Source: CAIKMD01 sp963729935 (GTDB taxonomy: Bacteria > Pseudomonadota > Alphaproteobacteria > ATCC43930 > CGMCC-115725). From it: a DNA stretch of 64,000 nt. Below are positions 1 through 8,064 of this stretch, piece after piece. Position numbers and translations under genes: made by a program. Position 1 is the first letter of the stretch; the number at the start of each line of letters is the position of its first letter. Under the pieces are notes generated by a model. The model searched no databases. It was not told the origin of the DNA and was given only the letters and a program-made list of their open reading frames with translations. Location of the stretch: assembly GCA_963729935.1 (NCBI GenBank), contig CAVSPW010000005.1, positions 620,001 through 684,000 on the forward strand. Reading direction: 5' to 3'.

Positions 1-368
1 GCTCCGACGCGGTCGTCATCGCGCTCGCGGCCGGCCCCGATTCGCACCACCTCATCGGCACCGCGGAATTGTCGCTGATGAAGCCGAGCGCCGTCCTTGT
101 CAACATTGCGCGCGGCTATGTTGTCGACTGCATCGCCTTGGCCGATGCATTGAAGGCCGGCGTCATCGCCGGAGCCGGGCTTGACGTGACCGAGCCCGAG
201 CCGCTTCCGGCCGATCATCCGCTTTGGACCGCGCCCAACGTCATCATCACGCCACATATGGCCGGGGCGGCAGGTGCGGTGACCGGGACGCGGCTTGCGA
301 AGCTCGTTGGCGATAATGTGGACCGCCGCCTAGCGGGCCGGCCGCTCGCCCATGTGATCACGCTTTGA
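1..368 (+). CDS. D-isomer-specific 2-hydroxyacid dehydrogenase, C-terminal part (5' end outside window)
   Basis: The reading frame is open from base 3 of the window, so the gene begins upstream. About 121 codons remain. They hold the end of the NAD-binding domain: the segment MKPSAVLVNIARGYVVD is the family signature around the catalytic Arg/Glu region, and LDVTEPEPLPADHPLW followed by NVIITPHMAG carries the catalytic His (in TPHMAG). This is the hydroxypyruvate/phosphoglycerate dehydrogenase fold, which reduces 2-oxoacids to D-2-hydroxyacids with NAD(P)H in the cytoplasm. The substrate cannot be read from this fragment. The next gene starts about 100 bases downstream on the same strand. Confidence 0.9.
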   Translation, partial: SDAVVIALAAGPDSHHLIGTAELSLMKPSAVLVNIARGYVVDCIALADALKAGVIAGAGLDVTEPEPLPADHPLWTAPNVIITPHMAGAAGAVTGTRLAKLVGDNVDRRLAGRPLAHVITL

Positions 369-469
369 TGGCGGAGATCGACCTCATCCGCGACCTTCCG
401 GCCATGAGGCCGTCTCTGCTAAGATCGGGTCCAAGGGACGGATGCCCCGAGAAAACATGCAGGTGGGAT

Positions 470-865
470 ATGGCCAAGCTCAGACACATCGCCATCACGG
501 TGAGCGATCTCAAACGCGAAGCGGAATTCTATGAAAAAGTTTTCGGCTTCACGAAGCACAGCGAAAACGACGTCGCGATCAGCTTGTCGGACGGGGTGAT
601 GAACGTGACGCTGCTGAAGTTCAAGACCGACGCGGACGCCGGCGACGAGCGCGGCAAGGACTTCGTCGGCCTGCATCACATCGGTTTCGTCGTCGACGAT
701 CCGAAGGAATTCGCGGGCATGGACCAGACGATCAAGGACAATGGCGGCAAATTCCATTTCGAGGCCCGCGCCGGGATGAACCTCGAGATCAAATATCGCG
801 ATCCTTTCGGCATCGTTTTCGACATTTCCGAGCCGAGCCATTCCTGGAAGGGCATCAAGATCTGA
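470..865 (+). CDS. VOC (glyoxalase/bleomycin-resistance fold) family protein
   Basis: A 131-residue single-domain protein of the vicinal oxygen chelate superfamily. The start MAKLRHIAITVSDL is the classic first beta strand with its metal-ligand His, and GLHHIGFVVDD opens the second beta-alpha-beta-beta-beta module; a typical length is 120-140. An in-frame TTG at 365 would add 35 residues that look non-homologous, so the ATG at 470 after an AGGTGGG ribosome site is preferred. The family includes extradiol dioxygenases, glyoxalases and antibiotic-binding proteins. Given the aromatic-degradation context a lyase or dioxygenase role is possible, but it is not shown by the sequence. Confidence 0.85.
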   Translation: MAKLRHIAITVSDLKREAEFYEKVFGFTKHSENDVAISLSDGVMNVTLLKFKTDADAGDERGKDFVGLHHIGFVVDDPKEFAGMDQTIKDNGGKFHFEARAGMNLEIKYRDPFGIVFDISEPSHSWKGIKI

Positions 866-1071
866 GACTGACCCGTCGGACGTTCGATCCAGGCGGCGGA
901 ACGCTCCAACCACTTTCGCGGGAGCGCGCGTATTGCATCGACCCTGAGCCGGCCTCGGCTGAGCGCCAGGGCCGATGTGTTTTTCCCAACCCGCGTTCTC
1001 GCGCGCTCAGCCGGTCTCGAAGTTCTTGCTGATCTCGCGCGCCGCGTGTCGCGGCACGCAAACCAACCTCT

Positions 1072-2343
1072 TCACCACTTGGCCTGGAGCGCGTCGCCGA
1101 AAACCGCGCGCCAATCCTGGCCGCCTTCGATCACGGCCTCGTGCGGCCGGATATCGCGATGGATGGCGGGATCGGCGCCGGGCGCGCGCTCACCGCGTTC
1201 GACCGCTTGCGTCGCCTCCAGCATCAGCCTCCGCATCATGACGATCGCGCGATCCGACGTGCCGAGATGCTCCTTGGAGCGATCGACGATCGGCGCCATT
1301 CCCTCTTGCAGCGCGAAATCCTGCGTGTTGACGCCTTCGATCCCTGTGAAGGTGCGCGTCTTCTGGGCCGCGCGGTCGATGAGATAGTCGTTCGATTTGT
1401 TGCGCGTGAGATGGAAGGTTCCGGGGATGAAATCATCCTTGCCGCGGCCATAGGCTTTCTCGACCTGCTCGTAATAGGCCGGCGTGATCGGCACGGCCCG
1501 GTCGTAGCTGTAGGACCAATTATAGACGCACGTGTGCTCGTCATCGACCGGGACCCATACATGCCCATCGAATTTCGGGACGGCGGCGCGGCTCCCGTCG
1601 CGCGCGAGAAGATTGGCCCGCATCTGCTGCGCCGGCATGATGTACTGATAGACGCGGACATAGCGTTCGTCCTCGGTCGGCTTGCGGGTCGAGATGTAGT
1701 AATAGCCGTAATCGGTCCTCTCGACCTCGATCTTGGGCGCGCCGTCGCGGCTGCGCAGCAAGGTGTTATCGCCGAGCCGGTTATTGTGCAGGAACGATCC
1801 ATGCGCGGTGTCGAGGCCGCCTTCGAGCGCCTGGAGCCAATTGCAATCCTCGAAGGTCTTCGACACGCCGCGATGCGTCGCCGGCACGCGCGTCCACTCG
1901 AAATCCGGCGGCGCGGGCATATCTTGCTTCGGACCCATATAGGCCCAGATCACGCCGCCGCGCTCGACCGTCGGATAGGCGGTGATCTTGATCCCGGCCT
2001 TCATCGGGGATTCGGCGGGTTCCGAGGGCAAATCAACGCAATTCCCGTCGACGTCGAATTTCCAGCCGTGATAGACGCAACGCAGGCCGCACTCCTCGTT
2101 GCGCCCGTAGAAGAGCGGGGCGCAGCGATGCGGGCAGAAAGCATCGACAAGGCCGATCCGGCCATTGGTGTCGCGGAAGGCCAGCAGATCCTCGCCCAAG
2201 AGGCGCACGCGCAAGGGTGCGCCGTCCTTCTCGGGCAGTTCGCTCGCCAGCGCCGCAGGCTGCCAGTAGCGGCGCATCAAGACGCCGCAAGGCGTTCCCG
2301 GCCCCACCCGGCAGAGGCGTTCATTGTCTTCGTGCTTGAGCAT
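1072..2343 (-). CDS. Rieske [2Fe-2S] aromatic ring-hydroxylating oxygenase, alpha subunit (phthalate-dioxygenase type)
   Basis: 423 residues. The N-terminal Rieske domain shows CPH at 70-72 and CVYH at 89-92, so C70, H72, C89 and H92 bind the 2Fe-2S cluster with the usual 16-residue gap. The catalytic domain has CNWLQALEGGLDTAHGSFLH, which contains the D-x2-H-x4-H pattern of the mononuclear iron site. It would hydroxylate or demethylate an aromatic acid using electrons from a separate reductase, and none is encoded nearby. ATG at 2343 is preceded by GAGG seven bases away. It follows the alcohol dehydrogenase gene by 24 bases and probably shares its transcript. It is closely similar in layout to the Rieske protein at 17617. 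Confidence 0.92.
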   Translation of the reverse strand: MLKHEDNERLCRVGPGTPCGVLMRRYWQPAALASELPEKDGAPLRVRLLGEDLLAFRDTNGRIGLVDAFCPHRCAPLFYGRNEECGLRCVYHGWKFDVDGNCVDLPSEPAESPMKAGIKITAYPTVERGGVIWAYMGPKQDMPAPPDFEWTRVPATHRGVSKTFEDCNWLQALEGGLDTAHGSFLHNNRLGDNTLLRSRDGAPKIEVERTDYGYYYISTRKPTEDERYVRVYQYIMPAQQMRANLLARDGSRAAVPKFDGHVWVPVDDEHTCVYNWSYSYDRAVPITPAYYEQVEKAYGRGKDDFIPGTFHLTRNKSNDYLIDRAAQKTRTFTGIEGVNTQDFALQEGMAPIVDRSKEHLGTSDRAIVMMRRLMLEATQAVERGERAPGADPAIHRDIRPHEAVIEGGQDWRAVFGDALQAKW

Positions 2344-2367
2344 GGTCTACCTCGGTTCTATGGGGCC

Positions 2368-3465
2368 TTAGGTCTTCCAGGGATCGACGGTAATGTGGAT
2401 CGAGCGCTCCGCGCTTTCCCCGCCCACCATCTTTAGCGCGACATCGATGTCTTTGAGGCCCACGACGTGGCTCGACATCTTCTCGAGCGGGAAACGGCCG
2501 GCCGCCATCGTCTTCAGGGCCAATTCAACGGCCTCGAAACTGTGCCCGCGCGTGCCGCGCAGAACGATCTGCTTGTTGACGACCTGATCCAGATCGAAGC
2601 CGGCAATGGCGCCTTTGCGCGCGGCGACGAGAAGCGTGCCGCGCTTGCGCAGCAGCGCGAGCGCGGGATTGACGATGGCGGCACCCCCGCCGCTCGCATC
2701 GATCACGATGTCGGCCATGCGGCCTCCGGTGATGCGCGTCACCGCCGCACCCAGATCTTCCTCGTCGACGCATATGGCATGCTGCGCCCCCAATTCGCGC
2801 GCCACGGCCAAGCGCGGCGCATCGCGCTTGAGGCCGGAAACGATGATCGTGTCGGCGCCCGCCGCCTTTGCGGCTATGACGCAGCCTAAGCCTTGTTGGC
2901 CCGGCCCCTGGACGATGACGGTTTTGCCTGGCCCGGCGCCGCCATCGAGGAAAGCCCATTGGAAGCCATTGCCGATCGGCAGGGCCATCGCCGCGATATG
3001 GGGCTCGATGCCGGGCGGCACGCGATGGAGCACGGTGCGCGGATGCATGTAGAGATACTGGCTGTACCCGCCCCAAAGCGCGGGCGCCACGGTCAGCGGC
3101 GTCGAGCCGTATCGGATGCTCCCCGCGACGCGGGTATCGGTTTCGAGGCATGAGCGGTATTCGCCCGTGCGGCAATACTCGCAATGACCGCAAGGGAGAT
3201 ATTCCTCGAGCGCAACCAGGTCGCCCTCGGCGACGCCCCAGCGCGCGCGCGCAACGGAGCCGAGTTTTTCGATCGTGCCAATCATCTCGTGACCGAGAAT
3301 GCGCGGCCCGGGCTTCTCGGAGAGATACATCGGCCAGTCGCTGCCACAAATCCCGGTGGCGTCGATGCGCAGCAGACCGGCATCGGGCGCGATCTCGGGC
3401 AAGGCGAATTCGCGCAATTCCGTCTGGCGCGGCCGAACCGCGACCGCCGCAAGCGATGTCGTCAT
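2368..3465 (-). CDS. Zinc-dependent alcohol dehydrogenase (MDR superfamily)
   Basis: 365 residues. GICGSD (C40) and GHE (H59, E60) supply the catalytic zinc site, and CGHCEYC plus a further Cys (C92, C95, C98, C106) form the structural zinc lobe. A Rossmann segment with VQGPGQQGLGC follows. It oxidises an alcohol or reduces an aldehyde/ketone with NAD(P). A longer frame reaches 3552, but the ATG at 3465 has a GAGGAG site at good spacing and begins directly before the GroES-like domain. It is the first gene of a two-gene unit with the Rieske oxygenase, so it may process that enzyme's alcohol or aldehyde intermediate; this is inference. Confidence 0.9.
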   Translation of the reverse strand: MTTSLAAVAVRPRQTELREFALPEIAPDAGLLRIDATGICGSDWPMYLSEKPGPRILGHEMIGTIEKLGSVARARWGVAEGDLVALEEYLPCGHCEYCRTGEYRSCLETDTRVAGSIRYGSTPLTVAPALWGGYSQYLYMHPRTVLHRVPPGIEPHIAAMALPIGNGFQWAFLDGGAGPGKTVIVQGPGQQGLGCVIAAKAAGADTIIVSGLKRDAPRLAVARELGAQHAICVDEEDLGAAVTRITGGRMADIVIDASGGGAAIVNPALALLRKRGTLLVAARKGAIAGFDLDQVVNKQIVLRGTRGHSFEAVELALKTMAAGRFPLEKMSSHVVGLKDIDVALKMVGGESAERSIHITVDPWKT

Positions 3466-3685
3466 GGTGGCGCTCCTCGGATTCATTTCTAGGCAGTTTA
3501 GCGTCCGGCGACAAGTTTCACCGGGAATTGCGCCGGCGCTGTAAGCCGGCAACGTTCCGACAGAAAGACGTTAAGATAGGGACGGTGGCCGCAAGCCCAA
3601 GCGAGCGCGCGAGACCGTATTTTACGTACGGCGCCGGCATCTAAGCGTACAAGAACCTGGGCACATCGCCGGCGCCATCTTGCAA

Positions 3686-3732
3686 CCTCAAGTACGCGCC
3701 CGGTAAAGAGCCACCCTTAACGAGACTTGAGG
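3686..3732. promoter_or_regulatory. Inverted repeat in the divergent intergenic region (3466-3774)
   Basis: The 309-base gap between the divergent alcohol dehydrogenase and LigB-type genes contains no gene I can support. It holds perfect 8-base arms CCTCAAGT (3686-3693) and ACTTGAGG (3725-3732), 31 bases apart, ending 42 bases before the LigB start. It could be paired half-sites for a regulator or a 5' leader hairpin. No dedicated regulator gene is adjacent. The statistical support is weak. Confidence 0.25.
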
Positions 3733-3774
3733 GATGTCTCGGCCTATGATGCCCGTCGCATAAGGAGTGCCCTG

Positions 3775-4770
3775 ATGGCAAGGATCGTGCTGGGGATGGG
3801 AACGTCCCATGGGCCCATGTTGTCGACGCCGCCCGAGGAATGGGGCCAGCGCGCGATCTTCGACCGGCAAACCACGCATCACTACAAGGGCCGGACCTGG
3901 AGCTTCGAGGAATTGGTCGAGGCGCGCAAAGACCGGCATTTCGGTCGCGAGATCACGCTCGAGGTTTGGCGTAACCGCCATGCGGCCTGCCACCGCGCGC
4001 TGACGACGCTGGCGGCGGTTTTCGACGAGGTCAGGCCCGACATCGCCGTGATCGTCGGCAACGACCATATGGAAATGTTCGATCCGTCGGCGGTTCCGGC
4101 CTTCAGCGTCTTCTGGGGCAATTCGATCGTCAACAATCCCTATTCCGAAGAACACATGGCCCGGCTCCTGCCCGGACAGGCGATCGCCCTGCCCGGGCAC
4201 ATTCCGCCGGGCGGCGCGCGCTACCCTTGTGTGCCGGCGCTCGGCCGGCATCTCATCGAAGCCGTGACCGCGGAGGGATTCGACGTCGCGGCCATGAAGC
4301 AATTGCCCCGCGACGAGACGCCGCATGCCTTCGGCTTCGTCTATCGGCAGATCATGAGCGACCGTGCCGTGCCCTGCGTCCCGGTGGCGCTCAACACCTA
4401 TTACCCGCCCAACCAGCCGACGATTGGGCGCTGCTATGAATTCGGCAAGGCGCTTCTTCGCGCGATCGATAGCTGGGACAGCGATCTCCGGGTGGCCCTC
4501 ATCGCCTCGGGCGGTCTCAGCCACTTCGTCATTGACGAGGATGTCGATGCGGCCTTCATCGATAGTCTGCGCGCACGCGACCTCGGCAAGCTCAACGCCT
4601 TCAGCGAAGCGATCTTTCAATCCGGCACGTCGGAGGTGAAGAATTGGATCCCTGTTGCCGGTGCGATGGCGGCGCTCGGCCTCAAGCTCCACCTCGTCGA
4701 CTACGTTCCCTGTTACCGCTCGCTGGCCGGCACCGGCAACGCGATGGGCTTCGTCTATTGGCGGCCCTGA
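3775..4770 (+). CDS. Extradiol (class III, LigB-type) ring-cleavage dioxygenase catalytic subunit
   Basis: 331 residues. GMGTSHGPML gives the first iron ligand (H12), VGNDHMEMF the second (H98), ASGGLSHF the catalytic base His, and SEVKNWIPVAGAM the Glu ligand, so all key residues of the LigB family are present. The enzyme would open a catechol-type ring (protocatechuate, gallate or similar) using Fe(II) and O2. ATG at 3775 is chosen because AAGGAG lies eight bases upstream; a frame extension to 3727 has no ribosome site. No LigA-type small subunit is next to it, so it either works alone or has the small-subunit function elsewhere. The exported methyltransferase-like gene follows by about 100 bases. 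Confidence 0.9.
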   Translation: MARIVLGMGTSHGPMLSTPPEEWGQRAIFDRQTTHHYKGRTWSFEELVEARKDRHFGREITLEVWRNRHAACHRALTTLAAVFDEVRPDIAVIVGNDHMEMFDPSAVPAFSVFWGNSIVNNPYSEEHMARLLPGQAIALPGHIPPGGARYPCVPALGRHLIEAVTAEGFDVAAMKQLPRDETPHAFGFVYRQIMSDRAVPCVPVALNTYYPPNQPTIGRCYEFGKALLRAIDSWDSDLRVALIASGGLSHFVIDEDVDAAFIDSLRARDLGKLNAFSEAIFQSGTSEVKNWIPVAGAMAALGLKLHLVDYVPCYRSLAGTGNAMGFVYWRP

Positions 4771-4872
4771 AATCTTGACCGACACGCATTCGTGTAACCA
4801 AAACCATTGCGGCGGGCGGGCCCGACGCGCCAAGATCGCCCCGCAACGAATCAACAAGAAGAGGAACGCAAG

Positions 4873-5613
4873 ATGAGAGGAATCGCCCGTGCCGCTTTTG
4901 GCGCCTGCGCGCTGGCCGTAACGCTCGCGGCCTGCGCTTCGATGCAAAAGCCTCCGGATTACGCCGCGATCGTTGCAGCGCCCGACCGCAGCGACGCCGA
5001 CCGCAAGAACGACGCGCGGCGCGAACCCGCGAAACTGCTTGCCTTTACCGGTGTGAGGCCGGGCTGGAAAGTCCTCGATATGGCGGCGGGCGGCGGTTAC
5101 AGCACGGAATTGATGGCGCGCGGCGCCGCGCCCGGCGGCGTGGTCTATGCGCAGAACCCGCCTGGGCTCCTTGCGCGCGCCGCGGACGCATTTGCTGCGC
5201 GGGCGAAAATGCCGGCGATGAAGAACGTGACCGAACTCGTTCGGCCCTTCGACGATCCCGTGCCGGCCAACGTCAACGACCTCGACCTCGTCACTTTTTT
5301 CTTCGGTTATCACGACACGACCTACATGCCGCTCGACCGCGCCAAGATGGACCGCGCACTTTTTAACGCGCTGAAGCCGGGCGGCTATCTGGTGATTGCC
5401 GACTATGCCGCGGCGCCGGGCGCCGGCACCTCGGCCGGCAAGACCTTCCATCGTATCGAGGAAGCGACGCTCGAGCACGAGGTCGAGGCCGCCGGCTTCA
5501 AGCGCGTCGACGAGGGAAATTTCCTGCGCAACCCGAACGATCCGCATAATTTCGTCATCTTCAATTCGAAGATCCCGATCGACATCTTTGTCCTGAAGTT
5601 CCAGAAGCCGTAG
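4873..5613 (+). CDS. Class I SAM-dependent methyltransferase-like protein with lipoprotein signal
   Basis: 246 residues. The N-terminus MRGIARAAFGACALAVTLAACAS is a lipoprotein signal with lipobox LAAC. A class I methyltransferase fold follows: VLDMAAGGGYSTELMA is motif I, LDLVTFFFGYHD is near motif IV and LKPGGYLVIADY is the post-II strand. This start has a purine-rich site (AGAGGAACG); an in-frame start at 4807 would bury the signal inside the protein. Because SAM is cytoplasmic, a lipid-anchored methyltransferase is odd; similar exported proteins are known in proteobacteria but their substrates are not established, as far as I know. It is convergent with the LLM gene. Confidence 0.8.
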   Translation: MRGIARAAFGACALAVTLAACASMQKPPDYAAIVAAPDRSDADRKNDARREPAKLLAFTGVRPGWKVLDMAAGGGYSTELMARGAAPGGVVYAQNPPGLLARAADAFAARAKMPAMKNVTELVRPFDDPVPANVNDLDLVTFFFGYHDTTYMPLDRAKMDRALFNALKPGGYLVIADYAAAPGAGTSAGKTFHRIEEATLEHEVEAAGFKRVDEGNFLRNPNDPHNFVIFNSKIPIDIFVLKFQKP

Positions 5614-5634
5614 AACCGGCCGGCGGGGAACGCT

Positions 5635-6690
5635 TTAGCCGCGCAATTTCGGCATGACTTCTTCGGCGAAGAGCCGCTGCGAACGCTGGGCGTGATCGAA
5701 CGCGATTCCGCCGAAATAGAAAGTGCAATCGACCTGCGTAAAGCCCATCATCTCCCGCGCGCGGGCCAAAAGCTCGACGGCTTCCTCCGGCGTGCCGGCG
5801 ACGACGCGACACTCTTTCACGATCTTGTCGAGGTCGAGCATTTCCTGAGCGATCTTGTGCTGGACCGCGATCGTCGAGCGCTCCGAATCCCGGCGTACCC
5901 GCTCCGTCGTGTGGGTGGTCGCGCCGATATACCGGCGTAGCGCCTGTTCGGCGATCGCCTTGGCTTCGCGACCGTCTTTCGCGAGAACGACCTGATAATG
6001 GACGGAGATTTCATGCCCGTCCGCGGCGTGACCGGCGCGCTTCCAGGCATCGCGGTAAAGCCGGTTGAGTTCCACGAGCGGTTCGACGCCGCGGTAAGCG
6101 ACGGTCATGATCTTGTAGCCTTGCTTGCCGGCCCATTCGAAACTCGCGGCGGTTCCGCCGCAGGACAGCCAAATCGGCGGATGAGGCCGCTGCTCGGGCC
6201 GCGGCCAGACTTCCACGGTCTCATAGCGGTAATAGGGACCCCGATGGGTGAAAGGTCCGCCCGCCCAGGCCTTGAGAACGACATCGAGGCCATCCTTCAT
6301 GCGTTCCTGGGCCCCTTCGAGCGGAATGTTCAGGCGATCGTAGTCATAAGCCACGAAGCCTCGGCCGATGCCGAATTCGACACGTCCATTGGACATCAGA
6401 TCGACCATCGCCATCTGCTCGGCGATCTCGAGCGGATTGTGCAGGGGCAGCACGATGATCGAAGTGCCGAGGCGCACCCGCTTGGTTCTCTGGGCCAGCG
6501 CCGAGAGCATGATCGGCGGCGACGGAACGATGCCGCCATAGGAATCGAAATGGTGCTCGTTGGCCCATAGGGAATCGAACCCCAGCGACTCGCCTTCGGC
6601 GAGGAAATCGACAAAACGACGCATGAATTCTCCGACCGTGCCGTCGACATCGGCGAAATAGGTCGGCAAGCAGAAATGCCCGAACTTCAT
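5635..6690 (-). CDS. LLM class flavin-dependent oxidoreductase (luciferase-like monooxygenase)
   Basis: 351 residues with the bacterial luciferase-like TIM barrel: MKFGHFCLPT at the first strand, SLWANEHHF, the RVRLGTSIIVLPLHNPLEIAEQ segment and GRVEFGIGRGF near the flavin phosphate site. Such enzymes use FMNH2 and O2, or F420. The start at 6690 is preferred over the ATG six bases upstream because AAGGAG sits seven bases from it. It is related to the frameshifted copy at 9860-10928. It faces the cupin gene across a 393-base divergent gap. The substrate is unknown; aromatic or heterocyclic ring monooxygenation is plausible from context. Confidence 0.88.
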   Translation of the reverse strand: MKFGHFCLPTYFADVDGTVGEFMRRFVDFLAEGESLGFDSLWANEHHFDSYGGIVPSPPIMLSALAQRTKRVRLGTSIIVLPLHNPLEIAEQMAMVDLMSNGRVEFGIGRGFVAYDYDRLNIPLEGAQERMKDGLDVVLKAWAGGPFTHRGPYYRYETVEVWPRPEQRPHPPIWLSCGGTAASFEWAGKQGYKIMTVAYRGVEPLVELNRLYRDAWKRAGHAADGHEISVHYQVVLAKDGREAKAIAEQALRRYIGATTHTTERVRRDSERSTIAVQHKIAQEMLDLDKIVKECRVVAGTPEEAVELLARAREMMGFTQVDCTFYFGGIAFDHAQRSQRLFAEEVMPKLRG

Positions 6691-6951
6691 CGACATGCTC
6701 CTTGAGCCATGATCGCCCTTGCGCGCCGGACGACGCGCTGTGAAAGCAGCGCCAACGGAATTCGCTCGGGCGAAGCCGGCCCCGCATGGAAGCCGCCTCC
6801 GGCCCGCTTCCGCCGACGGCCCGACGCTTACGCCATTCTACAGGCATCGCCGAAAGAATGCCTGCGGCAATCTCTCCGGCCCTCCGCCGGTTGAGGCCGC
6901 GATCGAGCAAGGCCCGCAAGCTTTGCCGAGGTCTTCGGATGCCGCGACGCT

Positions 6952-6965
6952 TTGATCTAGATCAA
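6952..6965. promoter_or_regulatory. Perfect FNR/FixK/ANR-type box
   Basis: TTGATCTAGATCAA is a perfect 14-base palindrome that matches the TTGAT-N4-ATCAA consensus of FNR/FixK-family regulators. It lies in the 393-base divergent gap (6691-7083), about 118 bases upstream of the cupin gene and 260 bases from the LLM gene. Apart from this site I see no gene or repeat in the gap. It implies control by oxygen limitation of the cupin gene or the LLM gene, but the sequence alone cannot show binding. Confidence 0.55.
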
Positions 6966-7083
6966 TTTCTCCTCTCATGCGGCAGCTTGTCTCAGCCGCG
7001 GAATCGGTTGTTGTCGCGGCCGGCGAAGACGGGGACAATGTCAGTTTGCGGCAGAGGTCTCGATCGAAAGAAAGGGCTGGACC

Positions 7084-8064
7084 ATGGGCGATTTTGCAGC
7101 AGACATGGCGGCGGCAAGCGTCTACGCGTTGTGGCAGCGGGAAGATCGGCGCAATCATCCGCCCGAAACGGCGCATGTTTGGCGATGGTCGACCATGAGC
7201 CCGCTGATCGACCGCGCGGTCGCCGCCACCGACATGCACAACGCCGAGCGACGCGTGCTGGTGATGCGCAACCCGAATTTCGCCGGAACCGAGCGCGACG
7301 GCGCGGCGATCAATTTGTCGGTCAATTTGCAAGTGCTCATGCCCGGCGAGAAAGCGCGGCCGCATCGGCATACGATGAACGCGATCCGATTTGTCCTCGA
7401 AGGGAGCGGCGCGAGCACGATCGTCGAGGGCAAGGACTGCCCCATGCGGCCGGGCGATATGATTCTGACGCCCGCCTGGACGTGGCACGAGCACAAGCAT
7501 GAAGGAAGCGAGCGCGCGGTCTGGATCGACGCGCTCGATGTGCCCGTTCATACCTATCTCGATACCGGCGTATTCGAGCCCGGTCCCGCGCATGATCTCC
7601 TCGAGCTGCCGGCGGACGCCGCCTTCGCCGCGGCCGGGCTCGCGCCCGAAACGCGCGCCGCGCCGACATCTTTTTCGCCGATGTTCCGTTATCCGTGGGA
7701 ACTCGCGGTCAAGACGCTCGATTCCATCGCCGCGGAAAAAGATGGCTCGCGGCGGCTGCGTTACACCAACCCCGTCACGGGCGGCTCGGTCATGGCAACC
7801 CTCGATTGCCACCTCCTCGGCCTGGCAAAGGGACAGGAGACGGCGCCGTACCGGACGAACAGCAACTGCGTCTGCGTGGTCATGGAAGGCGACGGCGAAT
7901 CTCTGGTCGGCGAGGACAAGATCGCTTGGGGGCCGAAAGACGTCGTCAGCCTCCCGCACAACAAGTGGATCAGCCACAAGGCGGCCAGCCACGCGCGCCT
8001 GTTCCAGATCACCGATCGCGAATTGCTTCGCCGCCTCGATATCCTGCGCGACGAAACGCGTTAG
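7084..8064 (+). CDS. Cupin-domain dioxygenase, gentisate 1,2-dioxygenase-like
   Basis: 326 residues with two cupin modules. The first has RPHRHTMNAIRFVLEG (H94, H96) and AWTWHEHKH (H135), which are iron ligands in gentisate/hydroxynaphthoate dioxygenases. The second has GQETAPYRTNSNCVCVVMEGDG and PHNKWISHKA, where the metal His pattern is largely lost. The family cleaves para-dihydroxylated rings (gentisate gives maleylpyruvate). A downstream FAH-family hydrolase and nearby GSTs would fit that pathway (fumarylpyruvate hydrolase, maleylpyruvate isomerase), although they are on the other strand. Its last four bases overlap the end of the convergent FAH gene. The exact substrate is inference. 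Confidence 0.85.
   Translation: MGDFAADMAAASVYALWQREDRRNHPPETAHVWRWSTMSPLIDRAVAATDMHNAERRVLVMRNPNFAGTERDGAAINLSVNLQVLMPGEKARPHRHTMNAIRFVLEGSGASTIVEGKDCPMRPGDMILTPAWTWHEHKHEGSERAVWIDALDVPVHTYLDTGVFEPGPAHDLLELPADAAFAAAGLAPETRAAPTSFSPMFRYPWELAVKTLDSIAAEKDGSRRLRYTNPVTGGSVMATLDCHLLGLAKGQETAPYRTNSNCVCVVMEGDGESLVGEDKIAWGPKDVVSLPHNKWISHKAASHARLFQITDRELLRRLDILRDETR

Noticed and set aside
3688..5547. 619-codon minus-strand frame
   Set aside because: Antisense to the LigB-type and methyltransferase-like genes, with Arg/Gly/Ala-rich composition and no motif.
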